Shown piece after piece: positions 44,140 through 54,948 of a DNA stretch of 64,000 nt. The notes below the pieces were generated by a model. It did no database searches. It was not told the origin of the DNA and saw only the letters and a list, made by a program, of their open reading frames with translations. The DNA is from Skeletonema tropicum. Lineage: Eukaryota; Bacillariophyta; Thalassiosirophyceae; Thalassiosirales; Thalassiosiraceae. The DNA lies in contig CM074149.1 of assembly GCA_037178625.1 (NCBI GenBank), positions 558,001-622,000 on the forward strand, written 5' to 3'. Numbering within the stretch: the stretch's first letter is position 1; each line of letters opens with the position of its first letter. A program made the translations under genes and the position numbers.

Positions 44140-47100
44140 GTGAGCTGCGAATCACATCTTTCTCGCGCATGTAGCGCGCACCATCCAAAAATTGTCCGTG
44201 TCATGTGCTTCTCCGACACGGCACCCGCCTCTACCACCATCACAAAACCACCGCACATTTCCACTCAAACGAGTTCTCATCGTTCTCCTTTTCTTGTCTT
44301 CCATCTGGTTTCATACATACCAGCCTCCCGACAACTTCCTTGCCGAATTTTCCCCAACATCAAGTCAAACCATCAGACTCCTTCACCTTCTCCAAACACT
44401 CCCTTATTTCTGAAGCCTTCCACAATCGTCCATCTTCTCCGCCGCCACGTTCAGCAGACAATGATTCAACCACATCATCAACCAAAGGTTCACCCACACT
44501 CAATGACGATGACATGAGCCTTTCTACCTCCATCAACATCGACTCCAACGAGACTGAGTTTTATGTCTCCTCTCCAGAACAACAAGCAGTCGACTCATCA
44601 AACAAGCGCAGCAAACACACATCGTTTCCTCCCAGCCCTACTACTATGCAACCTCCTGCGCAACTCAGGCCCACGTTCAAAATAGCCCTCTACAACTACA
44701 TCATGACGAAGGATGATGCCAGCCTTCTGAAATGGTTCCAACTTTATCATGGCAAATCGGCGCCCTCCCTCTAAACAACCCGTGGATGTGTCCATTTGTG
44801 CACTGCACCGAACATCTACACGCTGACAAGCCAAAAGGTTTCGAAAATGTATCGGCCTTGCAGCGACATTTGTCTGATGAACACATCCACGAACTCGATA
44901 AACTACCTTTGACCTTCCTTAAAGAAACCAACTTATCAGTCTGCCATCAATGTAAAAAATCAAAGTTATTCAACACTCCAAAGTCTCTACAAACCCATGT
45001 ACTCTCCAAACATACCCCATCTAGAACGAAAACAAATCGTGACATCCTTACTAATTATTTATTCGACGAACCCACTAGCTCCTGCCACCACAATCATTGG
45101 GATGAAGCCCTCGACTGGCTTAACTCTCACCAGTTTGAACCACCACCTTTCAGATCTACACTCCTACCATGCGTCAAATGGCAACTTGAAGATTCACTCC
45201 TAGACCTACTTGAAGACATCATTAAAGCAACCAACGAACTCAAGAAATCGCCACCCAAAACAAAAGCATCACTTCCAGCTTACAATGCAGACATAGCAGC
45301 AGGCCAACTTATTTACCTCTACGAACAACTCATCCTTGCACCAACTACGCACAACAAAAGCGACTCTCTTACACAACTCATCAAACGTCGCATTAGACTC
45401 TTTCGATCCGGTCAACTTGAAGCACTGTATGAAGAGTCACGTATAGTAACTTCCACCAGCCCTCAGTGTACATCTCTTGCCGATACAACCGAACAACAAC
45501 TGCGCCAGCAACAATCAGCTCAAAAAGCAGCGGATGACGATGATTTTAAGAAAGCTACATCAAGATTATTAAAAGCCACCCCTATTGCTCCAAATTCACC
45601 AGAGAATATCGAAATCTGTCAACAACTCCATCCACCCACGTTAGATTACCAGCAAACTTTACCAAGAACTAGATCCCAAGTCTACACCAGCCCAATTACC
45701 TTCACACCAGACGAAGTCACCAAATGCATTCGAAATCTTCCAAAAGGAAAAGCTTTAGGCATCCAAGGCGACTCATTAGATATGTTTGCACGCCTTGTCA
45801 AAAAACGAGTACCACAACAACACAAAAAGATGCAAACCTCCACAACCGCACAACATCTAGCAACCTTCTTTTCAAACATTGCAAACGCAAACTTCGGCAA
45901 ACATGAACGTAATCACATCAATACCATCTACTTCGTCGCTTTCCACAAGGATGTCAACAACCCAAAGAAGTTAAGACCCATCGGTGTCCCAAGCGCTATT
46001 CGCCGTATCACAGCAAACCTCCTCATTACCAAAAATAAGTCTGACTTTGCATCCTACCTTCTTCCATTCAACTATGCTATTGGAGTACAAGGAGGCATTT
46101 CCACTATTGTACACACCATGCGCCTTGGAGTTGAGAAATACATCTCCATACCTGAATCAACTGGCAACCTACCCACACGTGCACTTGTATCTTCAGACAT
46201 CCGAAACATGTTCAATGCGGTATCTAGACACAAGTTAAGAGAAATTATTGCACACGAGTTCCCCCACCTACTACCATTCACCAACATGCTCTACGAAGAC
46301 TTCCATACAGCCAAATTCAAAGATGAAACCAACACATGGCAAGAGTTCCGAGTAGAAGAAGGCTTCACCCAAGGCTGTCCCCTCTATTCGCTGGAATCGT
46401 CCTCACTCACATCCTCCGACAAATCAACACTGAACTAATGGAACGAGCCACCAAGCGACTTCAAAACAACCAACCACTCGACGACGGCAAAGGAGGAGCT
46501 CCCATCATAATGGCATACGTCGACGACACCAACTGTCTCCTACCTATTGAAGATGTACACTTCTTTCTGCAACGCTTCAAAGATCTCGGGATCCCACTTG
46601 GAGCTGTAATGAACACAGACAAAACAAGAATTATGACTACCACCTCCGGCCATTCTGTTCTTCACGCTCACTTTCAATCCAACTCCTCTATCGCACAAGA
46701 TCTCCAAGAAGCAATCTCACTTTATTCCACCAAAGATTCTGTAATGTACGAAGAAACAAACGGTCTCCGCATCTTAGGCTCCCCAATCGGTTCACCAACA
46801 TTCCAACAAGCCTTCATCACTGACTACCTCCAGAAGATACAAACTGATGCCAACAAACTCTTAGAAGGTCTCGACAACGACCAAACCATCATCCAACTCT
46901 ACAGACAATGCACATCTCAACGTCTTAATCATCTCTTCCCTGCCGACGTCTATGCTCATGCTCATACTTAAATTGGAATCGGAGAAGCTTGGGACACATG
47001 GGATAGTCTCACTGCCAGAGCATTCGACAATATCAATGCACACATCATCAAATCCATTTCCAACAAAGACACAGTACCTACCCACTCACTACTCCTAATG

Positions 47101-48711
47101 AACATGAGCACAAAAATGGGAGGTCTCGGCCTCAACACTCCAAGAGACAAAGCCATTCCAGCTTCAATTCTAGCAACCAAAGGAACGCTCAACACAATCT
47201 ATAATGGAGTATTTCTTGGACCGAAGCGCACAAGATTCATGCTACCTGACTCAATCACATCACTATATGCAGATAGAGAGAACAATCCATCCACCACCTT
47301 CCAAATCTTCAATAAATTTGCACCAGAAATAGCAAAGGCTGCACCGGAGACGATACAGCTCAAGGGATATCAACCTTCATCAACAAGACACCACTACAAA
47401 AATGCCATGATATCATCAATAAAGAAGCATCCTCTCGCCTGTGTAGAAAAATGATCACCTACCTCCCAAGCGACAGCACACACAACATCGCGGAAATCAT
47501 CGACGGCAAGATGGGTCAAGGACTCCTAGACCTTCCAAGAAGCGAAGAAGAAAATAGACAAGACAACCGCCTCTTTAGATTCAACCTCCTCCGCTGTTTA
47601 CGAATGAATATCTGGGAAACAACAGAACAACTCAAATGCCCCTGCTGCAAACAAGACTTCGATACAAAAGGAGACCATCTATATCAATGCAGCCACCTCA
47701 GCAAACAAATCAAAACAAAGATGCACAACAAATGGAGAGATATGTGGCACAAAGAGATGGAAACACTCATTCCTTTTATCCAACTCACAGATTCAAAAAT
47801 CAGAAAAGAAACTACAGGCCTAGTCCGCAGCATCAAGAAGTCCAACATCAAACCATTCGACACCCATTTCAACCTCCCAATCGTCTCAAACGAAGGCCAT
47901 TTCAGATGTAAACTATCAAAAATCGGATTTGACATGATCACATGCAACTCTGACACTTGTCCTTCTCCATCCCGAGGTGGAAGTAGCGCTAAATCAAACA
48001 ATATCGTCGCGTCACTCCTTTCGGCAGAGAAGACCAAGTTTCAAAGAGGCAGAGGTTCAAATACATCTCAGACCGACAGCTCATCACAAATAACACTTAC
48101 CGGAGAACAAATCATCGGAGAGCTATTCTCAGACAACATGCAACTACTTCCTTTCGCAATCAGCCCACTAGGACTCTTCGGACCTACAATTAATTACTTC
48201 CTATACGGCACGCCTCCAAATGGCGACTACAAAACACTCCACAACATCGACAAGTCCAAATTTCCAAACGCATCCAAAATGGCTCACCAAGCATTCACTA
48301 GAACCCCATCAAACATCCTAGAACGAGCTGATTCAATTTGGAAATCGAAACAACGAAACTACCACTATGGGGGACCCTACAAAAGCCCAGACCCAAGCAC
48401 CTACTACACACAAATATTCGGGAGAACGGTTTGTAAGGCAAACGGCTCAGCAGGACTAGCTGCCATTCAAGCACTCTATGAGAGCAACAATGGCCCGATA
48501 ACAGCGTCGTCACTTAATGATGACCAAATTTCATATTTATTGTACAGTACAGGTGGCAGATCTACTTCACAAAGAAGTAGCTCTCAGTCGACTCAAGAGT
48601 CTTCTCAGCCATTCACAGATGCTTTTCTTTTTCACCGGCACAAACGGGCCAGAATTCAAAATACCAGTGACACGTAGTTTACCGTAGCACAGAAATAACC
48701 TAAAGCCCCAC
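44140..48711 (+). mobile_element. Non-LTR retroelement, near full length, probably of the restriction-like-endonuclease type, inactive
   Basis: Polyprotein order on the plus strand: Ser/Pro-rich N terminus; two C2H2-like fingers (CPFVHCTEHLHAD...HLSDEHIH and CHQCKKSKLF...HVLSKH); reverse transcriptase (IRNLPKGKALGIQGDSLD, RPIGVPSAIRRI, SSDIRNMFNAVS, FTQGCPL, catalytic YVDD at 46516-46527); a C-terminal CPCCKQDFDTKGDHLYQCSH finger; then KPFDTHFNLP and KIGFDMITC, reminiscent of the PD...D nuclease of R2/NeSL-like elements. It is broken by a frameshift near 44760, a ~5-nt loss near 46385, an in-frame TAA at 46969-46971 and a frameshift near 47370. The 3' end CCTAAAGCCCCA is shared with the truncated copy at 14221-15361. 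No poly-A. Confidence 0.8.
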
Positions 48712-49902
48712 TGATACTGAGTACTACTTATTCAGCCAGATTCAGCCCTCGCAGCCTCCTCCGCAGCGAGCAGCCTCCTCCAAGCCTCCCGTCGCTTTCC
48801 AGCCATTCCTCCAACGAACATTGAGCAATGCCAGTCTTCGATCCTGAGTCAGGGCAAATACTCTAGAGAGTACCGTCAACTCCGAAATCACCCAACCCGG
48901 CTACATCTGGAACGAGTCCTACTTATGCCAACGAACTAGAGAGGACGCCTCTGCCAAGGCATCGGTAGCAGCCCCACCAACACAAGCATGGTGTTATTGA
49001 CTACTCTCCGAGATTCCTGTCGAGTGCGCCGCAAAGAGATCACCTTCACCAAAGTCAAAGTCGTCTCTGTACCGTCTGTCCACAAAAGGCTGATCTCAAC
49101 CGTACTCGCATCACCATTGATGGCAATCGTGCTATATACCCAGGTTAGGGAACCCTAGCTTTTACAGTTCCAGTTCACTCATTCACTCTGTCACTACAAT
49201 GTCAATTCATCTGCCTTTCTTTCCTGATCTTCTATCATCAGTTATGGTGATTCTAATCCTTTTGAGATCATTGCAATCTTTGATGTAATATATACATTAT
49301 GTGCTTTGAACTACACGAGAACGTAGGAATAGGAGCTATTCATATCAAGAAGAGGAAAGAAGTATGTGTAGATTCAGGAAGGATAAAGCCGGATGGACGA
49401 CATAGCAACCTTTTTTGCTCACATCCAACCAACAACAAACTCTATTTGATTTCGTCTTGAGAATGACTGAAAGGACAATAACTGCATGGATAGATGGATG
49501 CCACGCTGCCCTGTCTGATAGATATAACTATTTGTAGGTATATAATATAACTGCCAAGAGAAAGGCGTCCCTACCCTTAATGCGTATGTTGATTGACTCG
49601 GTTGAAAGAAGTATTTGTTCAAATAGGTTGACTTATTTTGTACTGATGGAGTAAACAAGAGAGATGGAAATGTTTGCACTGCTTGTATTGCTTCTCTTTA
49701 CTCGTAACCACACATTAGTCTGTGATAACATACAAGAAATGGAGGGCACTACAAGAAGGTATGTAAGTAAAGTACACCAACACCAAATCAGCAGTTGAAT
49801 ATACTTCTTAGCACTATATTATTCTTTAAAATGATTTCATTACAACTATACAATTCAAAAGTGCCAAGGCATACTTCTTATACTGTGCCAACACAACACT
49901 TG
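48712..49902. other. Gene-free stretch downstream of the retroelement, with a copia relic
   Basis: Apart from the relic at 49018-49155 nothing is recognised. CCTCCGCAGCGAGCAG-like repeats occur near 48745-48790. Confidence 0.4.
49018..49155 (+). pseudogene. Relic of a Ty1/copia-type pol gene
   Basis: One frame reads KEITFTKVKVVSV; the next frame continues TVCPQKADLNRTRITIDGN, then RAIYPG and a stop. The KADxNRTRITIxGNRxxYPG pattern is the stretch just before the reverse transcriptase in diatom copia-like pol proteins. Only ~45 codons remain, with a frame change and no RT or LTR visible nearby. The call rests on motif memory alone. Confidence 0.4.
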
Positions 49903-50604
49903 TTATATATAACTATACCCATCCGGCAAGAATTGCAACCCCACCAAAGGACTAGGAGACGCCATCCTCAAATCCATTAGTTGTTGAAGGTCAACAACTC
50001 CAATGGGGCCCTCGTCGTCGTCATCATCATCATGATAGTTAGTATTATTATTATGCTCCTCGTCGTCTTGAGTTAGATCCGACATTTCACTAGAAGAAGA
50101 GGAAGTTTCAGGATCCGTATCAGCTCCTGTAAATGTCTCTTCTGTCTCGGCTGTATTCGTCCGTTTCTTGGTCTTGTGTGAGGATGGTCTTGGTGGACTG
50201 AAGGATAGTAGACGAATTAGTTCTAGTGCACCCATGCAATCCTCCTCCTCCTCCTCTTCTTCTTCATGAGGCTTAAACTTGCCTTCATTACTTGGAACTC
50301 GAGAAGATGGTGAGCACTCGTCGTCCAATAGGGGCATTTGCAGGGACGACAGGAGCTCAACAGGATTCATCTGCTGCTGCTGCACGGCCGTAAAGGCGGA
50401 CGACGATGATGCTGCAACACTAAACTCGTCGACGCCGGATTCGAAGCCCATCTGGCCAATGAAGGAGGAAGTTCGTCGATGAGTTTTGGAAGGGGAGGAT
50501 GATGATGTGGTGGTGGAGCCGTAGCTCTCGTCAGACGACTGTCGTTGATAATAGTGCGCCTTTCTAGCCTCGAGCATTGTTATCATCATTATCGATGTCG
50601 TCAT
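49903..50604 (-). CDS. Low-complexity acidic protein of unknown function (233 aa)
   Basis: ORF from the ATG at 50602-50604 (MTTSIMMITMLEARKAHYYQ). It has Ser-rich and Gln runs, an EEEEEEEE tract and a DDDDDD tract, with short hydrophobic motifs in between (NPVELLSSLQMPLLDD, GALELIRLLSFSPP, GVVDLQQLMDLRM). Spaced LxxLL-like motifs in an acidic disordered protein suggest an interaction or transcription-related role, but that is a guess. No known domain. Confidence 0.55.
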   Translation of the reverse strand: MTTSIMMITMLEARKAHYYQRQSSDESYGSTTTSSSSPSKTHRRTSSFIGQMGFESGVDEFSVAASSSSAFTAVQQQQMNPVELLSSLQMPLLDDECSPSSRVPSNEGKFKPHEEEEEEEEDCMGALELIRLLSFSPPRPSSHKTKKRTNTAETEETFTGADTDPETSSSSSEMSDLTQDDEEHNNNTNYHDDDDDDEGPIGVVDLQQLMDLRMASPSPLVGLQFLPDGYSYI

Positions 50605-51330
50605 GATGGTGTTATCTATTTATTATGAAGCGGTGTAATATCGCCAATGGTTATATATCGTAGACTATACAGCTAACGCCGTTGAATCTCCGTCGTCAAT
50701 TCAATTCTAAATTTTATGAAAGCAATTAAATGTCACCTAGTCCACCTACCCATCAGCATTACTCAGTGCAATGAATCATCCAACGGTGACGCTTTCCAAT
50801 CAATGCCAATCAATTCCAGAATCGACGTCAAACCAGCTGTTTGATGCACTCGACGAAATGATGGCTCCGGAGTTGCTGTCAGTTATCTCCAAATGGCGAT
50901 TTGATTTGTGGCTTGTGGAGAAATTTTCTGGTACATTCTGTCGCACAATAATGCAAATGCAGCAAATTTCAACGGAGGTTTGAGGGGTTCTGATTAGTTC
51001 CGTGACAATTGTTGGAAGTTGGATGTCTCTTCGGTGGAAATCGTGTCGTATCGGTGTAGTCAATCTTATAAAGAAGAAAAGAGACACATGTTACACGGTG
51101 ACAGAACAGAGTTCACCAGCCGGTCGGTTCTGGACCATAAAGGGGTGCTTTTGGTAGCTTCTTATGAGCGAGAGTATGCAGGCCACTAACAGATTTATTG
51201 GCGAAGTTCATGCATTCCAAGCAAGAAGTTATAGACTTTTACACAATACAAGAACGAAGGCAGTCGGTTACCTTACTTGGTAGCTTCTTCCTTCCGAGAG
51301 CGGAATCCCACCAAGGAAACTAAAGATGAT
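50605..51330. other. Intergenic up to the FEN1-bearing element
   Basis: An ORF at 50771-50983 (QLFDALDEMMAPELLSVIS) reads protein-like for ~30 codons but has no support beyond that. A bacterial-style regulatory feature is not expected here. Confidence 0.35.
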
Positions 51331-51419
51331 AAGCCCAGCTACAGACCTCCAATCCGTCGGCCGGGCCCTTTTCAGCATTTTTCCAGCGCAAAAAAATAGG
51401 AAGGCAGCACATAACAACC

Positions 51420-53258
51420 ATGACAGTCATCGACCTACACACGGAGTTCATCTGCCGCAAAGACCACGAGAAGCAAGACAATACACGGCAGCATCATGTC
51501 AGTGATGTAGAGGGCGTTGTGGGAGTTGACACCTCTGCCTACCTCTACAAGGCAGTGGCTAGCCCAAATGGTGCCGCTGTCATCGACATCAAAGGACCAT
51601 ACGTTCCGCTCTACTATGCATTCCGTTCATTGTGCAAATGGTTCACATCTTTAAGAGTAAAACATAAAAAAGATATCCTACTTGTCTTTGATGGCACAGC
51701 ACATCCGATGAAAGCAGATACGAAGCGGCGACGTAAACAAAAAAGAGAGGAGGGCAATGCAATGACGAAATTGTACAAAATTTATGAAGATGCGGCAAGA
51801 GATCTTAATGCTGCTGATTACAGTGGAGCACAACGACAACGACAAAACGTGGCTGTACCTCGGGACGACTTGGTTGCGATGTTGATCAATTGGTGTAAGG
51901 ACATGGGTATATCTTATTGCTGTGCACCCTACGAGGCAGATTGGCAATTAATTGCACTACAACAAATGAAACTAATCAATGCAATTATGACGGACGATGG
52001 TGACCTCTTCATACTGGGCGGGGATAACATCATTACAGATACGTGCTTCACTAGCGGCAAGTGTTGCATCTACCGACGGGAAGATATTATTGCAAGGGAG
52101 AGCATGGGAAGTGGTGCATATGCAGATCATCTACCTGCGCTAGCATGCTTTTTAGGGTGCGACTACATCCCCCGGATTGAAGGTAATGGCCCCGTAAATG
52201 TAAGAAAGATCATGGCAGAATGGATAACGCTCACTACACTACAGCAACACTTTGAGCATCTATTGAGCAGTATCGAAGCAGAAGAAGACCACTCCGATGA
52301 CAGTGAGTGGGCCAGTGATGATGCCACAGAAGCATCATATGAAAGTGAAGAGGAAGACGATGAGTACTTTGATCTTGATGAACAATACGATAGTGATGAG
52401 GAGGAGGATGAATGGGACCTTGATGATATCGTTGACGTAGTAATGGGCGATGATGATAGACGTAATGAACGTGAGATAAAATTGTGTGAGCGCGTGCATT
52501 CTATGTTGCATGATTCTGCCTTATATGCAAAGGTTTCTGGAAGTGATGCCGAACAAACAAACGAATACAAGATGGAAAGAGGAAAGATCGACAAGTGTCT
52601 ACGAGAACTACTTGATGGCAAGGATACTCCTGACGAATCGGTGGAAAACAAGTTGTACCAATTGCGTGTGTTACACGAACTGGATGAACGTTTTGTGCAC
52701 AAGAAGATGAAGAACTGTTTGCTCTCATTTTATCTGATGCACACACGGAAGCAGCGTATGGTAATGATGAATCAACTTGAGTTTGCAATAAAAGAGAATC
52801 ATTCTAAGGGAGACTTACACTGGACATCTGAGCGGCGAAGTAAGTTACCAGCAGAATATTCGTCCTTGGCAGATCGTGGCTTCGCTGGTTGTTCTCCAGA
52901 CTATCCAAACATGAATGGCGTGCGCCATCCATCTTTCCTCGATGGCCGAGATCAGTTCACTTTTGAAGAAGTCATGATGGATCGTGATGACTGTCAGGCT
53001 CGTTACGGGTCGGAAGCCTTCTTCAGTAGAGTGACTGACCTTGAATTCCTTCAGGATAGAGTACCAAGACATCGGTTTCATCATTTTCAGAATTGTCTAT
53101 ATTGGGCAATGGGACGAGCTAATTTGAATCAACCATTCCATGCTCCTTACATTCCTCTTCCGTATAAAAGCTGTGATTTAGTTCCAAACTTAGATGGGAC
53201 AAGCTTGCGCCAACCTGACCGAGTATGGGCATCCATTTTTTTGTTACATTCGAAATAG
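51420..53258 (+). CDS. FEN1/XPG-family nuclease fused to the C-terminal part of a DDE_Tnp_4-like transposase (612 aa)
   Basis: The ATG at 51420 lies 90 bp inside the element. XPG-N: VVGVDTSAYLYKA (Asp37), LLVFDGTAHPMKADTKRRRK (about residue 88). XPG-I: APYEADWQLIAL (about 170) and MTDDGDLFILGG (about 190). Helix-hairpin region: FLGCDYIPRIEGNGPVNV (about 245). These are the metal-binding acidic residues of structure-specific 5' nucleases. A very acidic linker (EEEDDEYFDLDEQYD...) follows. From about residue 470 the sequence changes to LPAEYSSLADRGFAG, HPSFLDGRDQFTFEEV, DCQARYGSEAFFSRV and ANLNQPFHAP. That matches the ADRGF...IPxFxxGxxQ...RxxxExxxxR...NLxxP end of DDE_Tnp_4 transposases, including the last catalytic Glu position. 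The earlier catalytic Asp residues are not present. The ORF is intact. Confidence 0.78.
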   Translation: MTVIDLHTEFICRKDHEKQDNTRQHHVSDVEGVVGVDTSAYLYKAVASPNGAAVIDIKGPYVPLYYAFRSLCKWFTSLRVKHKKDILLVFDGTAHPMKADTKRRRKQKREEGNAMTKLYKIYEDAARDLNAADYSGAQRQRQNVAVPRDDLVAMLINWCKDMGISYCCAPYEADWQLIALQQMKLINAIMTDDGDLFILGGDNIITDTCFTSGKCCIYRREDIIARESMGSGAYADHLPALACFLGCDYIPRIEGNGPVNVRKIMAEWITLTTLQQHFEHLLSSIEAEEDHSDDSEWASDDATEASYESEEEDDEYFDLDEQYDSDEEEDEWDLDDIVDVVMGDDDRRNEREIKLCERVHSMLHDSALYAKVSGSDAEQTNEYKMERGKIDKCLRELLDGKDTPDESVENKLYQLRVLHELDERFVHKKMKNCLLSFYLMHTRKQRMVMMNQLEFAIKENHSKGDLHWTSERRSKLPAEYSSLADRGFAGCSPDYPNMNGVRHPSFLDGRDQFTFEEVMMDRDDCQARYGSEAFFSRVTDLEFLQDRVPRHRFHHFQNCLYWAMGRANLNQPFHAPYIPLPYKSCDLVPNLDGTSLRQPDRVWASIFLLHSK

Positions 53259-54572
53259 TAGATAGAGATGTCCTTGTATACATGCCGGCAAGTGTCCCGC
53301 GGCAATAACCCCGTCGTGCAAGCATTGTACAAATATTGATCGCCTCAAAATTTGTGAGGTAGTTCTCATTTCCGGTAACATTGACATCAACATCGTGCTG
53401 ATGAAACGCAGCTTCAACAAAGTTCTTGTGCTGCTCCCAATCCATTCCAAATAGGAATGTTGACATCCAATAATACTTTTTGTGATATTCATTGCTGAGC
53501 AGTGATTTGCGGTTGAGCCCATTAGTTTTAACCATGCATTCAAAGTCTTGACGCAGTTGTTCCACTTTCTTATCATAATCCTCTTTAGCCTTCTTCTGCT
53601 GCTGCACGAGGTCGTCAGCCAGGCTCTTCAACTTCACATTCTCTCTCTGCATGTCAATGAACTTTTGTACGAACTTGTGAGGATCGGCCTCCATCTCTCT
53701 CATTAAGTCAGCGTGCTCCTTCGCTTTGGTCGACATGCGGGGGCGAGCTCTATTGACAGGAGTTGCAGATACAGCCGCAGTTGGTCGATTACCTTCTGTT
53801 GATGATTGTGTTGTAGATGCTGTTTTTGCTTTTGGTGTTTTAAGCATTGAAGCAATATTTCCAAAACTACCTGCCTGAATAGTAGCTGCAGCGATCGCAC
53901 CGTCGCCCTTATTGATTGCATGCACTCGTTGTGCTTCTTTCAATTCCTCGACAATGCCATTTTCCCTGAGTGTTGGGGCCGCAAAGTAATGTTTCCTATC
54001 TTTGCACAGATCAATCTCTGTCAAGTTACCAGCTTTTCCCACATCAAGAGAAATACGCCACATGTTAACTCTTTCCGATGCCATATTCCTCAGCGCAACT
54101 CTGAACTCGGGAGGGAAGTGCTGAATAGATATCTGTTCCTTCGAATTCCATTGGTCTGGCAAACCATCGGAATGTTTGGCGCCTAGTAGATGACGAGCGA
54201 GACAATTGCGGAATTTATTGTATGGCGACCGGCTTCGGTGTTGGGACTGGCCGGATATTTTGGAATGTTCACATAACATAACATCTCTTCATTGCCCATT
54301 GCCGCATATAACCAAGCTCTCTCACGACACTTCTTGTTATTCGGGCAGCAGCAGTGTCGTGTCCGAAGACCTGTCTCGGGATGTTTGCCATCACGAAATG
54401 CCGACTTTTCGTTCTTCTCCTTCTTTTGCCCTTGCGACGGCACGGCACCGCGAGGAGCAGCGGCTCCTTCGGCCACAGTTGTAGATGCAGTGTTGGCACT
54501 CGCCGTTTGCTGCGATTGAAGGCGATTGGACCGACGTTGAGGTTGATTACTGCTGGCGGTGTTCGACATCAT
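53119..54572 (-). pseudogene. N-terminal part of a THAP/HTH DDE_Tnp_4-type transposase, frameshifted
   Basis: The start is at the ATG pair 54570-54572 (MMSNTASSNQPQRR). The first part has a Cys-rich motif (HCCCPNNKKCRERAWL) and continues NIPKYPASPNTEAG. The frame then has to change near 54230 to pick up YNKFRNCLARHLLG, WNSKEQISIQHFPPEFR, a spacing reminiscent of a THAP-like C2CH finger ending in HFPP. The rest is a Thr/Ala-rich linker, a coiled coil (IDMQRENVKLKSLADDLV) and an HTH_Tnp_4-like region (ICTMLARRGYCRGTLAGMY, TSLSTISNVTKKWMPILG). It stops at 53119 before any catalytic DDE core. Broken or split transposase; family identity is inferred from architecture. Confidence 0.55.
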
Positions 54573-54948
54573 GATTGTTGGTGACGGAAGCAATTTTTGT
54601 GAAGTTGGTGGATTTGGGGCCCGGCCGACGGATTGGTGGCGGGAACGGGGACTGTCTGGGCTTATGATCATAGGTACGACTTAATAAATATCGACCACAA
54701 CACAGAACGATCATGCAACTAACAAAAAGCTGTGGTATGTAAAGAATTTTATTTCGACAGACCAAAAGAGCATCGGCTGTCCAAATGACTGTAAGTATGA
54801 GCATCACTCTAGACGTCACGTCTATGTACTTGCTTGTTACTTTTACTCCTAATCCTAATCATTTTTGCATTCATCTTTCTAGTCAATCATCTTCGTAGTC
54901 AATCATCTTTGTAGTCAAATATAGTAAGGATAGCATCTGTGATAAACA

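Larger units (their letters stand above)
51326..54667. mobile_element. 3.33-kb TIR DNA transposon carrying a FEN1/XPG-like nuclease
   Basis: The element (51331-54662) begins AAGCCCAG and ends CTGGGCTT, flanked on both sides by ATGAT (51326-51330 and 54663-54667), a perfect 5-bp target duplication. A second, inner inverted block CCAATCCGTCGGCCGGGCCC lies at 51349-51368 and, inverted, at 54617-54636. It holds two convergent coding regions: a FEN1/XPG-like nuclease ORF on plus and a THAP/HTH transposase N-terminal region on minus. Their 3' ends overlap by 140 bp. The TIR subdivision and the nuclease recall Academ-type transposons, for which XPG-like nucleases have been described, but the transposase pieces look like DDE_Tnp_4 (Harbinger-like). 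Confidence 0.82.

Noticed and set aside
50771..50983. 70-aa ORF with a protein-like stretch (DALDEMMAPELLSVIS)
   Set aside because: Too short, no motif and no splice partner visible.
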